Part shown: positions 22,324 through 34,475 of the stretch, piece by piece
Layout of the letters: every line of letters starts with the position of its first letter
Position numbering within the stretch: position 1 is the first letter of the stretch
Assembly (NCBI GenBank): GCA_016584495.1
Contig: WAID01000002.1
Span: forward strand, 806,001-870,000
DNA from: Celoporthe dispersa
Lineage: Eukaryota; Ascomycota; Sordariomycetes; Diaporthales; Cryphonectriaceae
DNA length: 64,000 nt
Direction of reading: 5' to 3'
Notes under the pieces: model-generated
The model's database searches: none
Told to the model about the DNA's origin: nothing
The model's input: the letters and a program-made list of their open reading frames with translations, nothing else
Translations under genes and position numbers: made by a program

Positions 22324-24339
22324 ATGTCTTTAGCTTGGGGTGAGCCATCCCCGTCTCGAGACATGCCGCGCTTTGTCATGCCACTCAGCCTTAAAAGTAT
22401 TGCCCTCCTACTCTTGGTCTTCGCCGTTTCATATGCATACGTGCGCAGGAGATCGGCAAGAAAGGTTCAGAGCCCCCTCGAGAAATTCTTTTGTTGTTTT
22501 TTACTGCCCTTTTCCAGATCTATACCGTCAGCTATCGACTGACCAATGTCCCACAACAGCTCGAGAGGGCTCTCGCCGAGCAGTACGGCTGCAAGCCAGT
22601 TCTCGCCACGGTTCCGTACAAGTGGCCCCTGGCCTTGGACCTCGTCAAGCGGCAATGCGACGCCCTGTTCACTGGCCATTTCATGGAGACCATCACGGAA
22701 GCTATCGACGTCGCCCCCACAACTCGGCTGGGGGCCTTTGGGGTGACTGGGTATATCACCACAGACCCGGAAAATATCAAGACGATCCTGACCACTCGGT
22801 TTAAAGACTATTCCCTCGGGATCCGTCGCGATGCGGTCATGCCACTTCTTGGGGAGGGGATTTTTGGACAGGATGGCCCGGCGTAAGTCTTTGTGGAGGA
22901 TGACCTGGATTTTCTTTGATGCGGAACTATATACATCGAAATATTACTTTACCAGAGGAGAACAATACTGACATTACACCTGATAAATAGATGGCAGCGG
23001 TCGCGCAGCATCATACAACAGCAGTTCATCAGGGTCCAGAGGCAGACACTCAAAGTTTTTGTACCTCACGTGAACAAACTCATCTCAGGCATGAGCGATG
23101 CGTCCTGTGCCTCGGGAGATGGTGTGATCGACCTGCGGCCGTTCTTTTTTGACTATACCCTGGACAACACGGCGGCTTTGCTGTTTGGCGAGCCACAGAG
23201 CAGCATGCCCCCGAAAGAACGCAACGCCCTGTCCGAGAACTTCGACTTCGCGTCGATGGGCGTCTCCATCCGGCTCAGGCTGGCCGACCTGGCACCGCTG
23301 TACAGATCCAAAAAATTCCGAGAGTCCTGCAGGGCGGTGAAGGACTGGGCCTCGTTCTTCTCCAAGAAGGCCCTGGCGTACATGGACGAGGTGGGAGAGG
23401 AGAAGGCCGCTGCGAGATATCCGTTCATCGTTGACCTATGGAAGGAGATGGGCGATGCGGACCTCGTCAGAGACCAGCTGCTGCACATCCTGATGGCTGG
23501 ACGTGACTCCACAGCCTCGCTTCTCTGCTGGACCTTGTGAGTCGGAGCCTCTCGTTGATCACATTTCCAGGGCCTTTCCTTTCGTTGGCTCGTCGGCCAG
23601 TCACCATCGCTCACACAGTCCCAGCTTCCACCTTTTGCGAAACCCGGCAATCCTGGACAGGCTCAGGGACGAGGTCTCTCCCCTGGACAAGGAAGAGGTC
23701 CTCAGCCGCGAGCAGATCCAGAAACTACCCTTCCTGCGGTGCTGTCTCAACGAAAGTATGCTATAGTCTCTCCATGCCAAGTTTTTAGCTTAGCATTCTT
23801 TACGTATTTGCTTACATTCCGCAGCGCTGAGGCTCTACCCTTCCCTGACACTTAACGTACGCTTCGCCAACAAGAACACCGTTCTTCCCCGCGGAGGAGG
23901 CAGCGATGGCCAGTCTCCCGTGCTCTTGCTCAAGGGCACAGGCATAGGCTGGTCAGCCTACCACCTGCACCGCCTCGAGTCCATCTACGGAGCAGACGCC
24001 AAGGTGTACCGGCCAGACAGGTGGGCAGATGGCGAGCTCATGCGGAAGAATCTGGGGTCTGGGTTTCTCGACTTCAACGCCGGGCCCAGGACATGTATCG
24101 GGAGTAAGTCTGAGCGGTATCGTGCGCCCGCTTGCTTGCAGCAGTCACTGACGAGGCCTCTCTTTTATTCTCTAGAGGACTTTGCCCTGATGGAGGCCAG
24201 CTACGCGGTGATCAGGATCCTGCAGTCCTTTCCGGCCCTTCACTTGCCGCCAGGAACACCTATCGAGCCGGTAGGAGCAGAGAGACAGCTTTACGGGATT
24301 ATCGTGACGCCTATGGATGAGGTAGGAGTAATTTTGTAA
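22324..24339 (+). CDS. Cytochrome P450 monooxygenase (CYP52-like)
   Basis: Six exons (22324-22464, 22518-22882, 22991-23536, 23625-23755, 23825-24103, 24176-24339) sum to 541 residues in frame. An N-terminal membrane anchor (SIALLLLVFAVSYAYV) places it in the ER. The I-helix motif is AGRDSTAS, the K-helix ExxR is ETLRLYPS (formed across intron 4), the PERF-like segment is YRPDRWADG, and the heme loop is FNAGPRTCIG with the cysteine ligand. The segment FKDYSLGIRRDAVMPLLGEG is typical of the CYP52/CYP63-like clans, which hydroxylate alkanes and fatty acids; the substrate here is unknown. The first intron has an unusual GTTCAG donor, so the junction of anchor and body is the least certain part. 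Confidence 0.9.
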
Positions 24340-24810
24340 TGATTGGCTTCAAGGCACCTTTGATGAGCTCGGGGTTTTCCATTCTTATATCAAGACGAGA
24401 AGCTGCATATGGAAATGCTGTTTAGAGCTAGTTTTTACTATTGCTATTGGAGAGGGGAAAAAAAAAAAAGAAGTAATGCGTTATAAGTTTATAGTAGAAC
24501 TACTAGGGGAATCTCTAAAGTAATTCTTCTTCATTCTGAAGCCTTGATATCAAGATTAAGCAGCAAGTAAGCGTCTGAGCAGCTTGTTCGTCAGCTCCAT
24601 CTACCAGAAGGTGGGGAAGTCCTAGAAAGGCCGGCCCAGGTCGTCACATGTGCATGCCCATTGGTATATATTACTTAGCAGCTGAAAATGCTAAAAGTGG
24701 GTGATATAAAGATTGCGGATCGTCACACCACAGCTGGAAATCCTTGCTCTCTTATATCAACCCAGCCCAGCATTCGAAGGGCCAGCATATAATAGTTCAA
24801 CATACTAGCC
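24340..24810. other. Intergenic region
   Basis: About 470 bp between two plus-strand genes, with an A-run near 24460. It presumably holds the P450 terminator and the HET gene promoter. Nothing else is recognised. Confidence 0.45.
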
Positions 24811-27012
24811 ATGATGAACACCACCTATACCACAGGAAATGACCCCGGACTCGCAGCCTTCCAATACCCAGAACTACAGCACGACGTGGACTCGATCCGG
24901 ATCCTCACCCTGGAACCAGGCGACTTCTTTGACCATGTCGTCTGCAGCCTCACATCCTTTACCTTCCGCTCCAAGCCTAGATATGTGGCCCTGTCCTACA
25001 CCTGGGAAACACCATACCCAGACAATGACAGGCTCCCGACCATGCCCAGCGGCCTCAGCCCTCGCTCGCCCCAAGCTCTGGGCACCCGCGTGTCCACCAT
25101 GCCCTTGACCACCACCTTCGACGCATCAGATCGACGAGACACGGATCCAAGAAGTCCAGTTCAGACTACACCAACGCTCATCACGTTAAATGGCCAACCC
25201 TACCAGGTACAGCACAACCTCTACATCGCTCTCCTCCACCTGCGCTCCCCGGACCACCCGCTTAACATCTGGGCCGACGCCGTCTGCATCGACCAGTCCA
25301 ACATCCAAGAGCGCAACACCCAGGTCTCGCTCATGTCCTTCATCTACAAGCGGGCGCAGAAAGTTATCACCTGGCTCGGGGCAGAGAGGTACAGGTCGTC
25401 GACCAACGCTTTTCGGTCCATGCACACGGACTGGGTGATGGGCGAGACTCGGAAGCTGGCCGCCTCTTTATTGCCAGGCCAGCAGCAGGCTGGGAAGGAG
25501 GGGAACAACAACACCACCTGGTCCCCTAAGCCTAATCCGGATACGGTGGCCAGGATCGCTGAGAGCAGGTACTGGAGGCGCATGTGGGTCATACAGGAGC
25601 TCTGTCTCCCGCGTGTGCTGCTCTTTGTGTATGGGTCTAGAGTATGGAAGTACGAGGACTTGTGCCAGCCGTCCACAGTCCTCCAGGCCCGGATCAAGAG
25701 GATTAGTCTGCCCGGCACCAGCAGCGACTTCCATCACCGTGCTGACCAAGATGGCGCACGCTTCGAGGCGATGTCGCGCTTGCTGTGGGCGAGAGAGGCC
25801 AGGTTCAAGCTCTTCACGCTCGAGGATCTCGTCGACCGCTTTGGCAGCCAGGAATGCTCCCAGATAAGGGACAAAGTCTATGGTCTGCTGGGGTTGGCAC
25901 ATGGCATCCGCCCTTGGTCCTCCTCATCGAGAGGTGCGGAGCATGGGCCTGAGAAGCACGCCGTCCCGAAGTCTTCTGGCGGCCGTGGGAAGGGGATCTT
26001 CGAGGTCAACTATGACAAGTCACTCTTCGAGATCTGGCTTGATGTGATTCAGCTGGTTCTTGAGCGTGTTGAGCAGTCTAGTGAGTGTGATTCGCGTCGA
26101 GCGCGACGCAGTATCGTGAGAACGGCTGCAGTTGTTCAGAGAGCGTTTGGCCGGAAGTTTGAGGAGGAGATGGACGGGCTCACCACCGGCAAGGTAAGCA
26201 GACGAATACCACACCGCGCAGAAGTGGCGAGATCGCAATACCAGCACAACACCAACAAGGCATCTAACTAGCACGTCCTCGGTCATCCTCCGATACGGGC
26301 CGAAGGGTTCTTGGGCGGCAAGATCCTCCATCTCAGCCCAACCTACGGGGCCATCATGGAATCCCACGCGGCAAGACAGGACTGGGAAGACGCCCTCGAG
26401 ACCCACTACGGCGAGCCATCCGACCTTGAGCTCCTGCGCCAGGTCAACGAGGAGTACATGGCACAGATCGAGTCATATGGCCCCTCCGACCTGAAGATGA
26501 TCCAACAGGTACACAACGAGCGCATCTTCGCGTGGCCAGCCAGCTCGGCGCTCGAGCCTGATCTGAACGGCAACGTGCACAAGGTCCCGGAGGAGGGACC
26601 ACCAGATGACAGCGCAGGGAAGACGGCAGGCCCGATCCTCTGCCTGGGGACAGAGCACCACATCGCGCTCGTCCCACCAGCAGCACAAGTGGACGATGTG
26701 ATTGTTCGGTTCTGGGGCTGTTCCGCTGCGCTCGTCATGCGGCAGATCAGGGCGACGGGCGACGGCACACCGAGCCCTGTGTACGCCTTGGTGGGGAGGG
26801 CAGATGTCGCGATGTTCACAAGGCCAGAGCTGTTTGAGGGTGGTAGGCTTGGGAGATCTTTGGCCGGCCTGCTAGGCTCAGCGCCTGAGCCGGACGATGC
26901 CAGACCGTCGCAACCGTCAGCCCTGGATATTGACCTGGACGTCAAGACGTTACAAATGATCAGCGCGGGGGTTCACATCCGAGATGTGTCTCTGGGGAGC
27001 TCGAGTGTCTAG
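24811..27012 (+). CDS. HET-domain protein (heterokaryon incompatibility type)
   Basis: A 707-residue protein in two exons, 24811-26193 and 26272-27012, with a 78-bp intron. The HET domain signatures are present: IRILTLEPGD near the N-terminus, YVALSYTWE, then WADAVCIDQSNIQERNTQV and ITWLGAE, then RYWRRMWVIQELCL. These are the canonical blocks of a TIR-related fungal domain linked to incompatibility cell death. The spacer between YVALSYTW and the WADAVCID block is longer than usual because of a Pro/Ser/Thr-rich insertion. The C-terminal part (CLGTEHHIALVPPAAQVDD and following) matches the frequent tail of HET proteins that judges a state and its validity. The ATG at 24811 is the first in frame. 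Confidence 0.9.
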
Positions 27013-27846
27013 CATGACAGCGGCCATCAGCAGGACCAAGAACACGAGCTTGAGCTCGCGCACCACAAGCACGTTGCGATCTCGAAACGCCCAAGATCAT
27101 CCGTCGAATCATCCGCAGGTGATTTCACGCGTCGGTAGAATCATCGCATTAGAGGTTGCAGCACAAGGCCCTCTGCATATCCACTAAAGATAAAAAAAGT
27201 TCGAAAGCACCTTTTTGTACAGAATATTTGCCCACGTCAAACAAGTAATCCATTTCCTTTACCTCGCCAACCCGTTATGACGCCGATCCCCACACCAATA
27301 AGACCTCCCCACCGAGCGTGAGGGGTGGAAAGAAAGACGGATCAACCCTTTCTAGTTAAAGAGAGAGAGAGATAGAGTAACGAAAAAGAGAGAAGGAAAA
27401 AAAGAAAGGGAAAAAAGTAGAACTGGTAGATCCCGCACAAAGAATAGCCTTCTGGCATCGCCTGGTCACCATGCCATCGACTTTAGCTCTTTGGCTGACC
27501 TTCGTTGACTGGCCCACTGCTTGAACCTCCTGAAAACTGTCCGGTACACGATGGGTTCCAGCCTTGACGGCTGGAATCAGCCGTGCGTGCGTCGACCATG
27601 ACTGCTGTGGAAAGGAGGCCGCACAGGTCTAGCCGAAGATTGGTGCCTGCCGTTTGGCCGGTTCTCGACCCGCATTCGGTGGCCACCGCGTAGTTGGACA
27701 TCTCCGTCGTTAGAGGCCGTTCCTGGATGCGACTGGTAATGCATGTGGGGTGCAGCCTCAAGTTCATCTCCATCATACGGGTGCTGACCCCGGGATTGCT
27801 GCGTCTGGCTTGAGCCTGACGATGAGGTCGTCGAGCTGGAGCTGTC
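27013..27846. other. Intergenic region between convergent genes
   Basis: The 3' ends of the HET gene and of the SWI3-like gene meet here. It has a purine-rich tract at about 27360-27417. A minus-strand open frame at 27483-27878 is low complexity and looks incidental. Confidence 0.45.
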
Positions 27847-30117
27847 CTACGCCTCGTAGCTCTTGACTGGACCGCCACTGCTCAGAGGCTGTACACCACC
27901 CATCACGGGCGCGGCCTGCAGGTTCAGCCTGTCACTGTCCATCACAACGTCCTGGCCCATCCTGGCGCCTTGCTCGCCACCCATCGCGGCCGCCATCTTG
28001 AGCTCGTCCTGAACCCGGCGCACCCGCTTCTTGAACGCCAGGCGATCCAAGAAGAGCTGTTGTCGGGCACGTTCCAGCTCGCGGCGCTCTTCTTGCAGGA
28101 GGGCCTCCATCTCGTTGAAGTACTTCATCTTCTGCTCCATCTTCTGCAGGGTGATGTTCACAGCAGCCGACACAAGACGCGTCATCTCGCGTTCCTCGTG
28201 GGAGGCCAGCCCGTCGGCGCGAGCTCCTATCGTGGCCAGGGGTATGTTGGCCAGCGCGGTCGTCGTCGTCTTGGTGGTGGTGGTGGTTGTCGTGGTGGTC
28301 TCGTGGCGGATGTCGATCTCCATCGACTCGGTACCCTCTGCCTCCTTGCCCTTGCCCTTCCCGTTAGACTGGGCTTCGATGGCACCGCTCGACTCGAGCT
28401 TGCCCCGCAGCTGCTGCCGCAGCTCCTCTGCAGACTTGCCAGCGGCGACGGCCGCGCTGGCAGGATCCGCAAGACTGGCGAGGAAGGCCACAACGGTCAT
28501 GACAGGGTTGTCAGCCTGGCTGAAGGGCAGCTGACCACCCGCGGTCCCAAGCATGGAAATGCCGACGGGGTTCTCCGCCTCGAGATACTTGTCCTCGATG
28601 TCGAGCTGCAGGAACTGAAGGACACACTCTTCCTTCGTCCGCGTGCCGACATGGTCCGCAATCTCGACCCAGTTGTCGTCGAATCTCTCCAGGCCCTCCA
28701 GCAAGCGCAGCAGCTCCGCATCGGTCCACGGCGCATCTCGGTCCAGGGTAGCAGAGTAGGTGGGGTTCTCCATCCTCGTGAAGTTGCTGTTCGGCTGATT
28801 CGAGGGGAAGCGGCCATCCACAAAACAACTCGGGCAGATGTCGAAGCTCTTCTTGTTGTTCGAGGCAGGGTCGACGTACGTGTTGTGGTAGTAGATCCTA
28901 GTACAATCGATCCCGCAGGTCTGGCAGTGGACCTTGGCGATGGGCGCTTTTGTGATCTCCTCGACCGATGCACTCGAGACGCCGTTGGTCGTAGGGGTAT
29001 CGCCGTTCGTCTTGCTCTCGGGCTTGTTGAGCTTGGCACCCTTGGCACCGGCCTCGTATATGTTGCGTCCCAGCTCCAGGTTCAACTCGCTCTTGGGCAG
29101 CGTGCCAGCCTTGGCCTTGGCATCCGTGTCAGCGTGCGCCTTGCCGTCGGTGAGGATTGGATCTGTCGCTGGCTGCCATGGCTGGAGACCTCGTGGGGTG
29201 TCACAGATGATCTTGAAGTGACCTGTGAAGGGCGGTCCAACAGGAGCCGGCCGGTGGTCGGGATCAACCTGGTGGAGAAGAAAAGAGAACAACAGTCAGT
29301 GATTGTTTACAAGCCTGTGAGGTGGGTGGTGCGACGACTGTGCCGTACCTGGTAGTTGATCAGTCCCCACTGCTCGAGAAACGAGTGGACTCGCATGATG
29401 GCGCACACGTCGCCAGCGAGATTCCGCCTGCAAGCCGTAACGGTCAAGTATTCGGCAGGGTTCAGCCTGTACGTGTTAATCATGAAGTCGCGATAGTCCT
29501 TGTACACGGCAGGTGTCTTGCTTCGGTTCCGCTGGTTGAAGAACTCGGGCAGGGCCTTGCGCTCGGTGGGATGAACAATGTTCATGTCGAACCAGGTGCT
29601 GTAGCTCGGCAGGACGATGGAGTGCGTCTGGGAGATCAGGTGTTGGCGCGCAGCGTTCTCGATGGCCTCCTTGCTCTTGCCGCTGTCGCCCTCGCCCGAG
29701 GCCTCGCCGTCATTGGCCTGGTCTGTCTTGGACTCGCCATCAACATCGGCCATCTCCTCATCCTGCGCGGCTGTGCTTTCGGGGGCAGGGCCGTCGGGCG
29801 CATCGAGAGGGTTGTCTGACGAGGCCCCTGGCGCAGGGGTTGTGCTGTCTTGTTTGATGGCCGGCTCATTGGAGGAGCCCTCACCCATTTGTACATCTAA
29901 TAGGGGTGGGTGGGTTTTTCTCTCAGGTGAGTACTTGGGTGCTAGCCTTGGACGTGGACACAACGAGGTGGATGGGCAGACGGTGCTGCATCGGGATGTT
30001 ATTGCACTTACCCTCACCAGGGTTCACATCAGCCAGAGGGGGCTGGGCAAGAATTGGATTGCTTCCAGGAGAAGCACCATTGGCAGGGGTGCCATAGCTG
30101 ACGTTCTCTTCCTCCAT
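27847..30117 (-). CDS. RSC8: SWI3/RSC8-type chromatin remodelling subunit
   Basis: A 691-residue core subunit of SWI/SNF or RSC complexes, acting in the nucleus as a scaffold. Exons are 30117-30012, 29896-29349 and 29268-27847, in frame. The order is: an acidic N-terminus, the SWIRM domain (LPSYSTWFDMNIVHPTERKA ... FLEQWGLINYQ, with intron 2 at its edge), a ZZ-type zinc finger (HCQTCGIDCTRIYYH ... FDICPSCFVDG), the SANT domain (PWTDAELLRLLEGLERFDDN), a SWIRM-associated region, and a C-terminal coiled coil (EMEALLQEERRELERARQQ). A poly-Thr tract is encoded by a degenerate repeat near 28256-28310. Filamentous ascomycetes often have one such gene serving both complexes, so RSC8 and SWI3 are not separable here. 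Confidence 0.92.
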
Positions 30118-30703
30118 TTTGATGATGGGCAGCCTGGCTTTGATTCAGCCTGCAGCTTGGGCCGCTTGGGTGCAGGATCGAGAGAGAGAGAGAGAATCGA
30201 GGGAGGAGGGAGCAGGAATCGGGTTGCGACAAGCTGCACACTGCAATCGCAGGCGGGGTAATCCGATAATCAAGGAGACTGTCAATAAATATGAGCTTGT
30301 CCTGACCAGAGCACACCTGCAGTTATGCAGGGAGCAGAGAGACGATCTGTTGGTGATGAACGTCAATGTGGGGGATGAATCTGGGTGTGGTCGCAGAAGG
30401 CCATGTCAAAGTTGTCGCGTTGTAGGAAAATCGACCGGGGGCGCGTGTATGGCTCCCTGGAGCTCGCTGCTGAAAAACTGTTGCAGCCTCAGGCTTCCAT
30501 CCTGCCGCGCCTGGACTGTTCGTCCAAAGCGTACTAGCTCGGGTCCGTGGGCCCTTGGCTCCCCGGTTGCGGAGGGCCTTGAATAGCCGAGGACGATTTC
30601 ACGGAGGGCTTCTTGGCCCGTGGCTTGTGCATTCTATTTCTCTCTCTCCTCCCTCTCGATATCCTCCGGAACAAGAGAAGCAACCACACAGCGCCCTCCC
30701 AGG
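30118..30703. promoter_or_regulatory. Shared upstream region of the SWI3-like and ETF-alpha genes
   Basis: About 590 bp between two divergent start codons. It includes a GA dinucleotide run near 30180-30194. It must hold both promoters; no individual site is identified. Confidence 0.4.
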
Positions 30704-31890
30704 ATGCTCTGTACGGCACGGAGAACGATACCGCACCAGCTGCGGCGGCAGATCACCCAGGCGACGACCACAGGCCCGTCGGCCTTCTTCAGCAGCCCCG
30801 CAGCCCTTCGGCGGCTTGCCTCGACCCTCGCGATCCTCGAGCAGAGGGAAGGGAAGCTCAACCATGGATCGCTGAGCGCCATCGCAGCAGCTCATAAGAT
30901 CGGTGGCCCAGTCCACGGCTTTGTGGCCGGGAGTAGCATCAAGTCGGTAGCAGACGAGGCAGCGACAGCAGAGGGCGTCGAGAAGATCATAGCTGTGGAC
31001 AGCAGCGCCTACGACAAGGTAGATTCTCACTGCGATGCTTCACAGTCCAGAACACACACACACCCACCCCCCACCCCCAACCCAAGCAGCTGTGGTCCTG
31101 AACGCACGCACGCATTCAATGTGCTGATTCCCCTTTCTGTCTACAGGGTCTGGCAGAGAGCTTCGCCCCCCTCCTGATCGAGAACATCAAGAAAGGCGGC
31201 TACACGCACGTCATCGCAGGACATACGGCGTTCGGCAAGAACCTGATGCCCCGCGTCGCCGCGCTGCTTGACTCCCAGCAGATCTCCGACATCACGGCCG
31301 TCGAGAGCGAGACCACCTTTGTGCGCCCCATCTACGCCGGCAACGCGATCGCCACTGTCGAGTCCTCAGACCCTGTCAAGATCATCACCATCCGCGGCAC
31401 GGCGTTCGCGCCTGCCGAGCTTGGGAAGGGCTCTGCTGTTGTGGAGGACGGTGTGGACCCCAAGGCCGAGTCCCAGACCGAGTGGGTGTCTGAGGACCTG
31501 GCCAAGTCCGACAGGCCGGACCTGGCGACGGCCGGCAAGGTCGTGTCTGGTGGGCGGGGTCTGAAGTCAAAGGAGGAGTTCGACAAGGTCATGCAGCCGC
31601 TGGCGGACTCGCTTGGTGCGGCGATCGGTGCGTCGCGTGCGGCAGTCGACAGCGGGTATGCGGACAACAGCCTACAGGTTGGACAGACGGGCAAGGTGGT
31701 CGCGCCACAGCTGTATATGGCCGTGGGCATTTCTGGGGCTATCCAGCACCTGGCGGGTATGAAGGACAGCAAGGTGATCGCGGCGATCAACAAGGACGCC
31801 GACGCCCCCATCTTTCAGGTCGCTGATGTTGGTCTGGTGGGAGATCTTTTTGAGAAGGTTCCCGAGCTGACGGAGAAGCTGAAGAAATAG
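30704..31890 (+). CDS. ETFA: Electron transfer flavoprotein alpha subunit, mitochondrial
   Basis: A 352-residue protein from exons 30704-31018 and 31147-31890. ETF takes electrons from acyl-CoA and other matrix dehydrogenases and passes them to ETF-ubiquinone oxidoreductase. The N-terminus is rich in Arg, Ser and Ala (MLCTARRTIPHQLRRQITQA), a mitochondrial presequence. The N-terminal domain follows (LAILEQREGKLNHGSLSAIA). The C-terminal FAD domain has VSGGRGLKSKEEF, GASRAAVDSGYADNSLQVGQTGKVVAPQLYMAVGISGAIQH (given here as the family's FAD-binding block, about residues 265-305), and AINKDADAPIFQVADVGLVGD. It converges on the ARH1 gene, with only 110 bp between stops. The length is typical of the family. 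Confidence 0.95.
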
Positions 31891-32000
31891 ACACGCTGTG
31901 CATATATATAAAGATACAGGATATAGTATTCCCAATGGCATCTCTGGCGTGAGCTAGACCAAACACACAAATCTATCTACTCATGTCTCCCTGATGCTGA

Positions 32001-33697
32001 TCACTGTGACTTTGCTGTGGACACGCACAACGGCAGCATGTCCTCGACGGCGGTGAACTTCTCCCTCGCCTTACCCTTCTGCCTACCCTTCTCCCTCTCT
32101 GCTCTATCAATGGCCAACCAGCCCTCCCAGCCCACCGCGCCATACGCCAGATCCTGACCGCCTTCACTCTTCACCCCCTCCCACCCAGCACTCTTTGCTG
32201 CCCTGCCATCCGTCGCCGCGGCAGCAGTGTTATCAGCAAGAAATGCCGTGCCCGCCTTCCAGTCCGCCGCGATAGCCGCCGCAGTCGAAAACGCATCCTC
32301 CATCGTGCTAGCAATCACGCCTGTAGGGCCACGCTTCACCCACCCGGCACAGTATAATCCAGGGAAGTGTGGCGCGTCCCCGCTGGTGGGTATCACGCGG
32401 CCGTGGAGCCCATCATTCGCCACAACACCCCTTCCTTCGTCAAAAGCAACACCGAGGCTCTTGAATTCCGGTATGGCCTCGGACTTGTAGCCAATCGACC
32501 TGAACACCAGAGGCGACTCGATGACCTCTGGTTCTCCCTCGGAGCCCTGGACTCTGGCGCTCGTGTCGTAAACATCGGTCAGGACGTTGTGCTGGAAGGA
32601 AGTGGCACCGACCGCGGACGGTTCTGAGGCGTGAGGGTGAAACGCGGTGGGCGACAGGCAAAACCCTAGCTCCCAAGACTTGGGTGCTCCCTCGAGAGGG
32701 GTCCCAGAGCCCTTGACGAGAACCTCCATCAGCCGCCTCCGCGCCCGAGGGAGACTCTTGAGATCATCCGGCACGAGCGTCCTCTCCACGGGCCGGAACC
32801 CGACGCCAGGCAGGTTCATCATCTCCCGCAGCTCCTTGATCGTAAAGGCAGCCTGCATGGGGGCCCGCCTCCCGACGACGCTGACCCTCTTCACTCGGCT
32901 GGCCGCCAGCGCCTCGAGCGCGTACGCGGCCATGTCGGTCCGCCGCAGCCTGTCGACGTCCTCGAGCAGGATCCGCGCGACGTCGAGCGCCACGTTGCCC
33001 TGGCCGATGACGACGGCCGACTCCTGCGAGAGGTCTGGGTTCAGGCCGGCAAACTCGGGCAGGCCGTTGTACCAGCCGACGAACTCGCGGGCCGAGTAGA
33101 TGCGCCGCAGGGAACTCTCGCCCGAGATGCCAAGGTTTCGGTCCTTGGAGGCGCCGTAGGCGAAGAGGACGGCGTCGTAGTTTCGGAGGAGGGAGCGTAA
33201 GGGGACGGACTGGCCGCCTGGGTGGCTAGGTGCGTGGCCGACTGCGACGTTGCCGATGAAGGTGAAGTTGGGGGATGAGGCCACTTCTGTGAATTTGTCC
33301 CCGCAGTTCTACTTTTCCTTGTCAGCAATGATGTTTCTTTTCTTCTTCTTCTTCTTCTTCCTTTTTTTTGCTGGTTGGATAATTTAGAAGAACGCACCTT
33401 GACCTCTGGATGATCAGGCGCAACGCCGAACCTGACGAGCCCAAACGGCACCGGCAAAGACTCGTACATGTCGATCTTTGCACCCTCGATCAGGGACATA
33501 ACGCGGTAGGATGTGTAGAATCCCGCAGGGCCAGAACCAATGACGGCCATCCGGAATGGCCGGTCATGTCGAGATGAGGCAGAAGTCGTGGAATGTGAGC
33601 ATCGAAGGAGGTGAGAAGTCGGCCTGCGGCTGTGACTCAATAACCTGGTACAACTGGCTGTAAGGCCAGCCGTGGGGCTAGAAATACGGAGAGACAT
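32001..33697 (-). CDS. ARH1: Mitochondrial NADPH:adrenodoxin/ferredoxin reductase
   Basis: A 535-residue flavoenzyme that passes electrons from NADPH to mitochondrial ferredoxin for iron-sulfur cluster and heme A synthesis. Exon 1 (33697-33398) encodes a Ser/Arg-rich presequence and the FAD-binding loop VIGSGPAGFYTSYRVM, then PFGLVRFGVAPDHPEVK. An 89-bp intron with a TTC repeat follows. Exon 2 (33308-32001) carries LFAYGASKDRNLGI, the NADPH loop VIGQGNVALDVARILL, VVGRRAPMQAAFTIKELREM, and the C-terminal GWVKRGPTGVIASTMEDA. All are diagnostic for adrenodoxin reductase. The glycine-rich C-terminal insertion (about 32100-32250) is less conserved. Confidence 0.95.
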
Positions 33698-34475
33698 TAT
33701 ATCATGACATTGGAGACGTATTTCTACTTGTCAAGAGCATCACGTTGTGTGTCTTGGGGGTTGGCAGATGATCTACACCGATCCAGAATTCAAGATCAAC
33801 AGGTAGGAAGGGGGGAAAGAAAAAAAAAACTCTCCTAACTATTTCTATTGGATCCAGTACTTGGAAGATCCCGTCAGCGTTTGACACAAGTATATACTCG
33901 TTATCACTTCATTGCCACACCTGTGTTCGAAAGACTTGCATGTGTGCCGTTATCTCGAGACGCCAAACCAAAGGCAAAACACTGGTCTGGCCCGTGTATA
34001 ATTAAAACCAAATATGAGGTGGATGGTTGAATACACTCAGTATAAAAAAAAAAGCGAGGTGAGCCATCTGCTTACTTAATATTTCACTGGCGGGGTCAAT
34101 CAACCAATCCCCACAGCGCGGGCCGGTCCCCGGCTAACAGGGGTTGTTCTCTCTGTGCACGGAGCACAAGGCGTGTAAGTGGTTGGGTTGCTATGCCAAC
34201 TATGGGTCCCAGCCCACCTTGTTCCTGGTTTACCAGCCCCCAGGAATATTCCTTGGACTCTGGGGACTTGTACTTGCTTGGTATAATCCCATCTTGCATG
34301 ACGGGCTCTTCTTGCCTGGTTTCTTTTGCTTCTCGGTCTTCCTCCTCTCTCTTGTGTGCACTTGTCTTTCGTCTCTGGCATTCCAGTCAGTTGGTTTTTT
34401 TGGTGGTTTTTTCCCCGGTTGATACTCAAAAGTCGTCTTTTGTCTTGGGACGGCAGCAACATTCCGGTACACACC
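33698..34475. promoter_or_regulatory. Upstream region between divergent ARH1 and membrane-protein genes
   Basis: About 780 bp without a supported gene. It contains T-rich tracts near 34395-34415, just upstream of the plus-strand start, as is common in fungal promoters. No individual site is identified. Confidence 0.4.

Noticed and set aside
27970..29355. 461-codon plus-strand open frame opposite the SWI3-like gene
   Set aside because: Antisense shadow; the minus strand carries SWIRM, ZZ and SANT domains.
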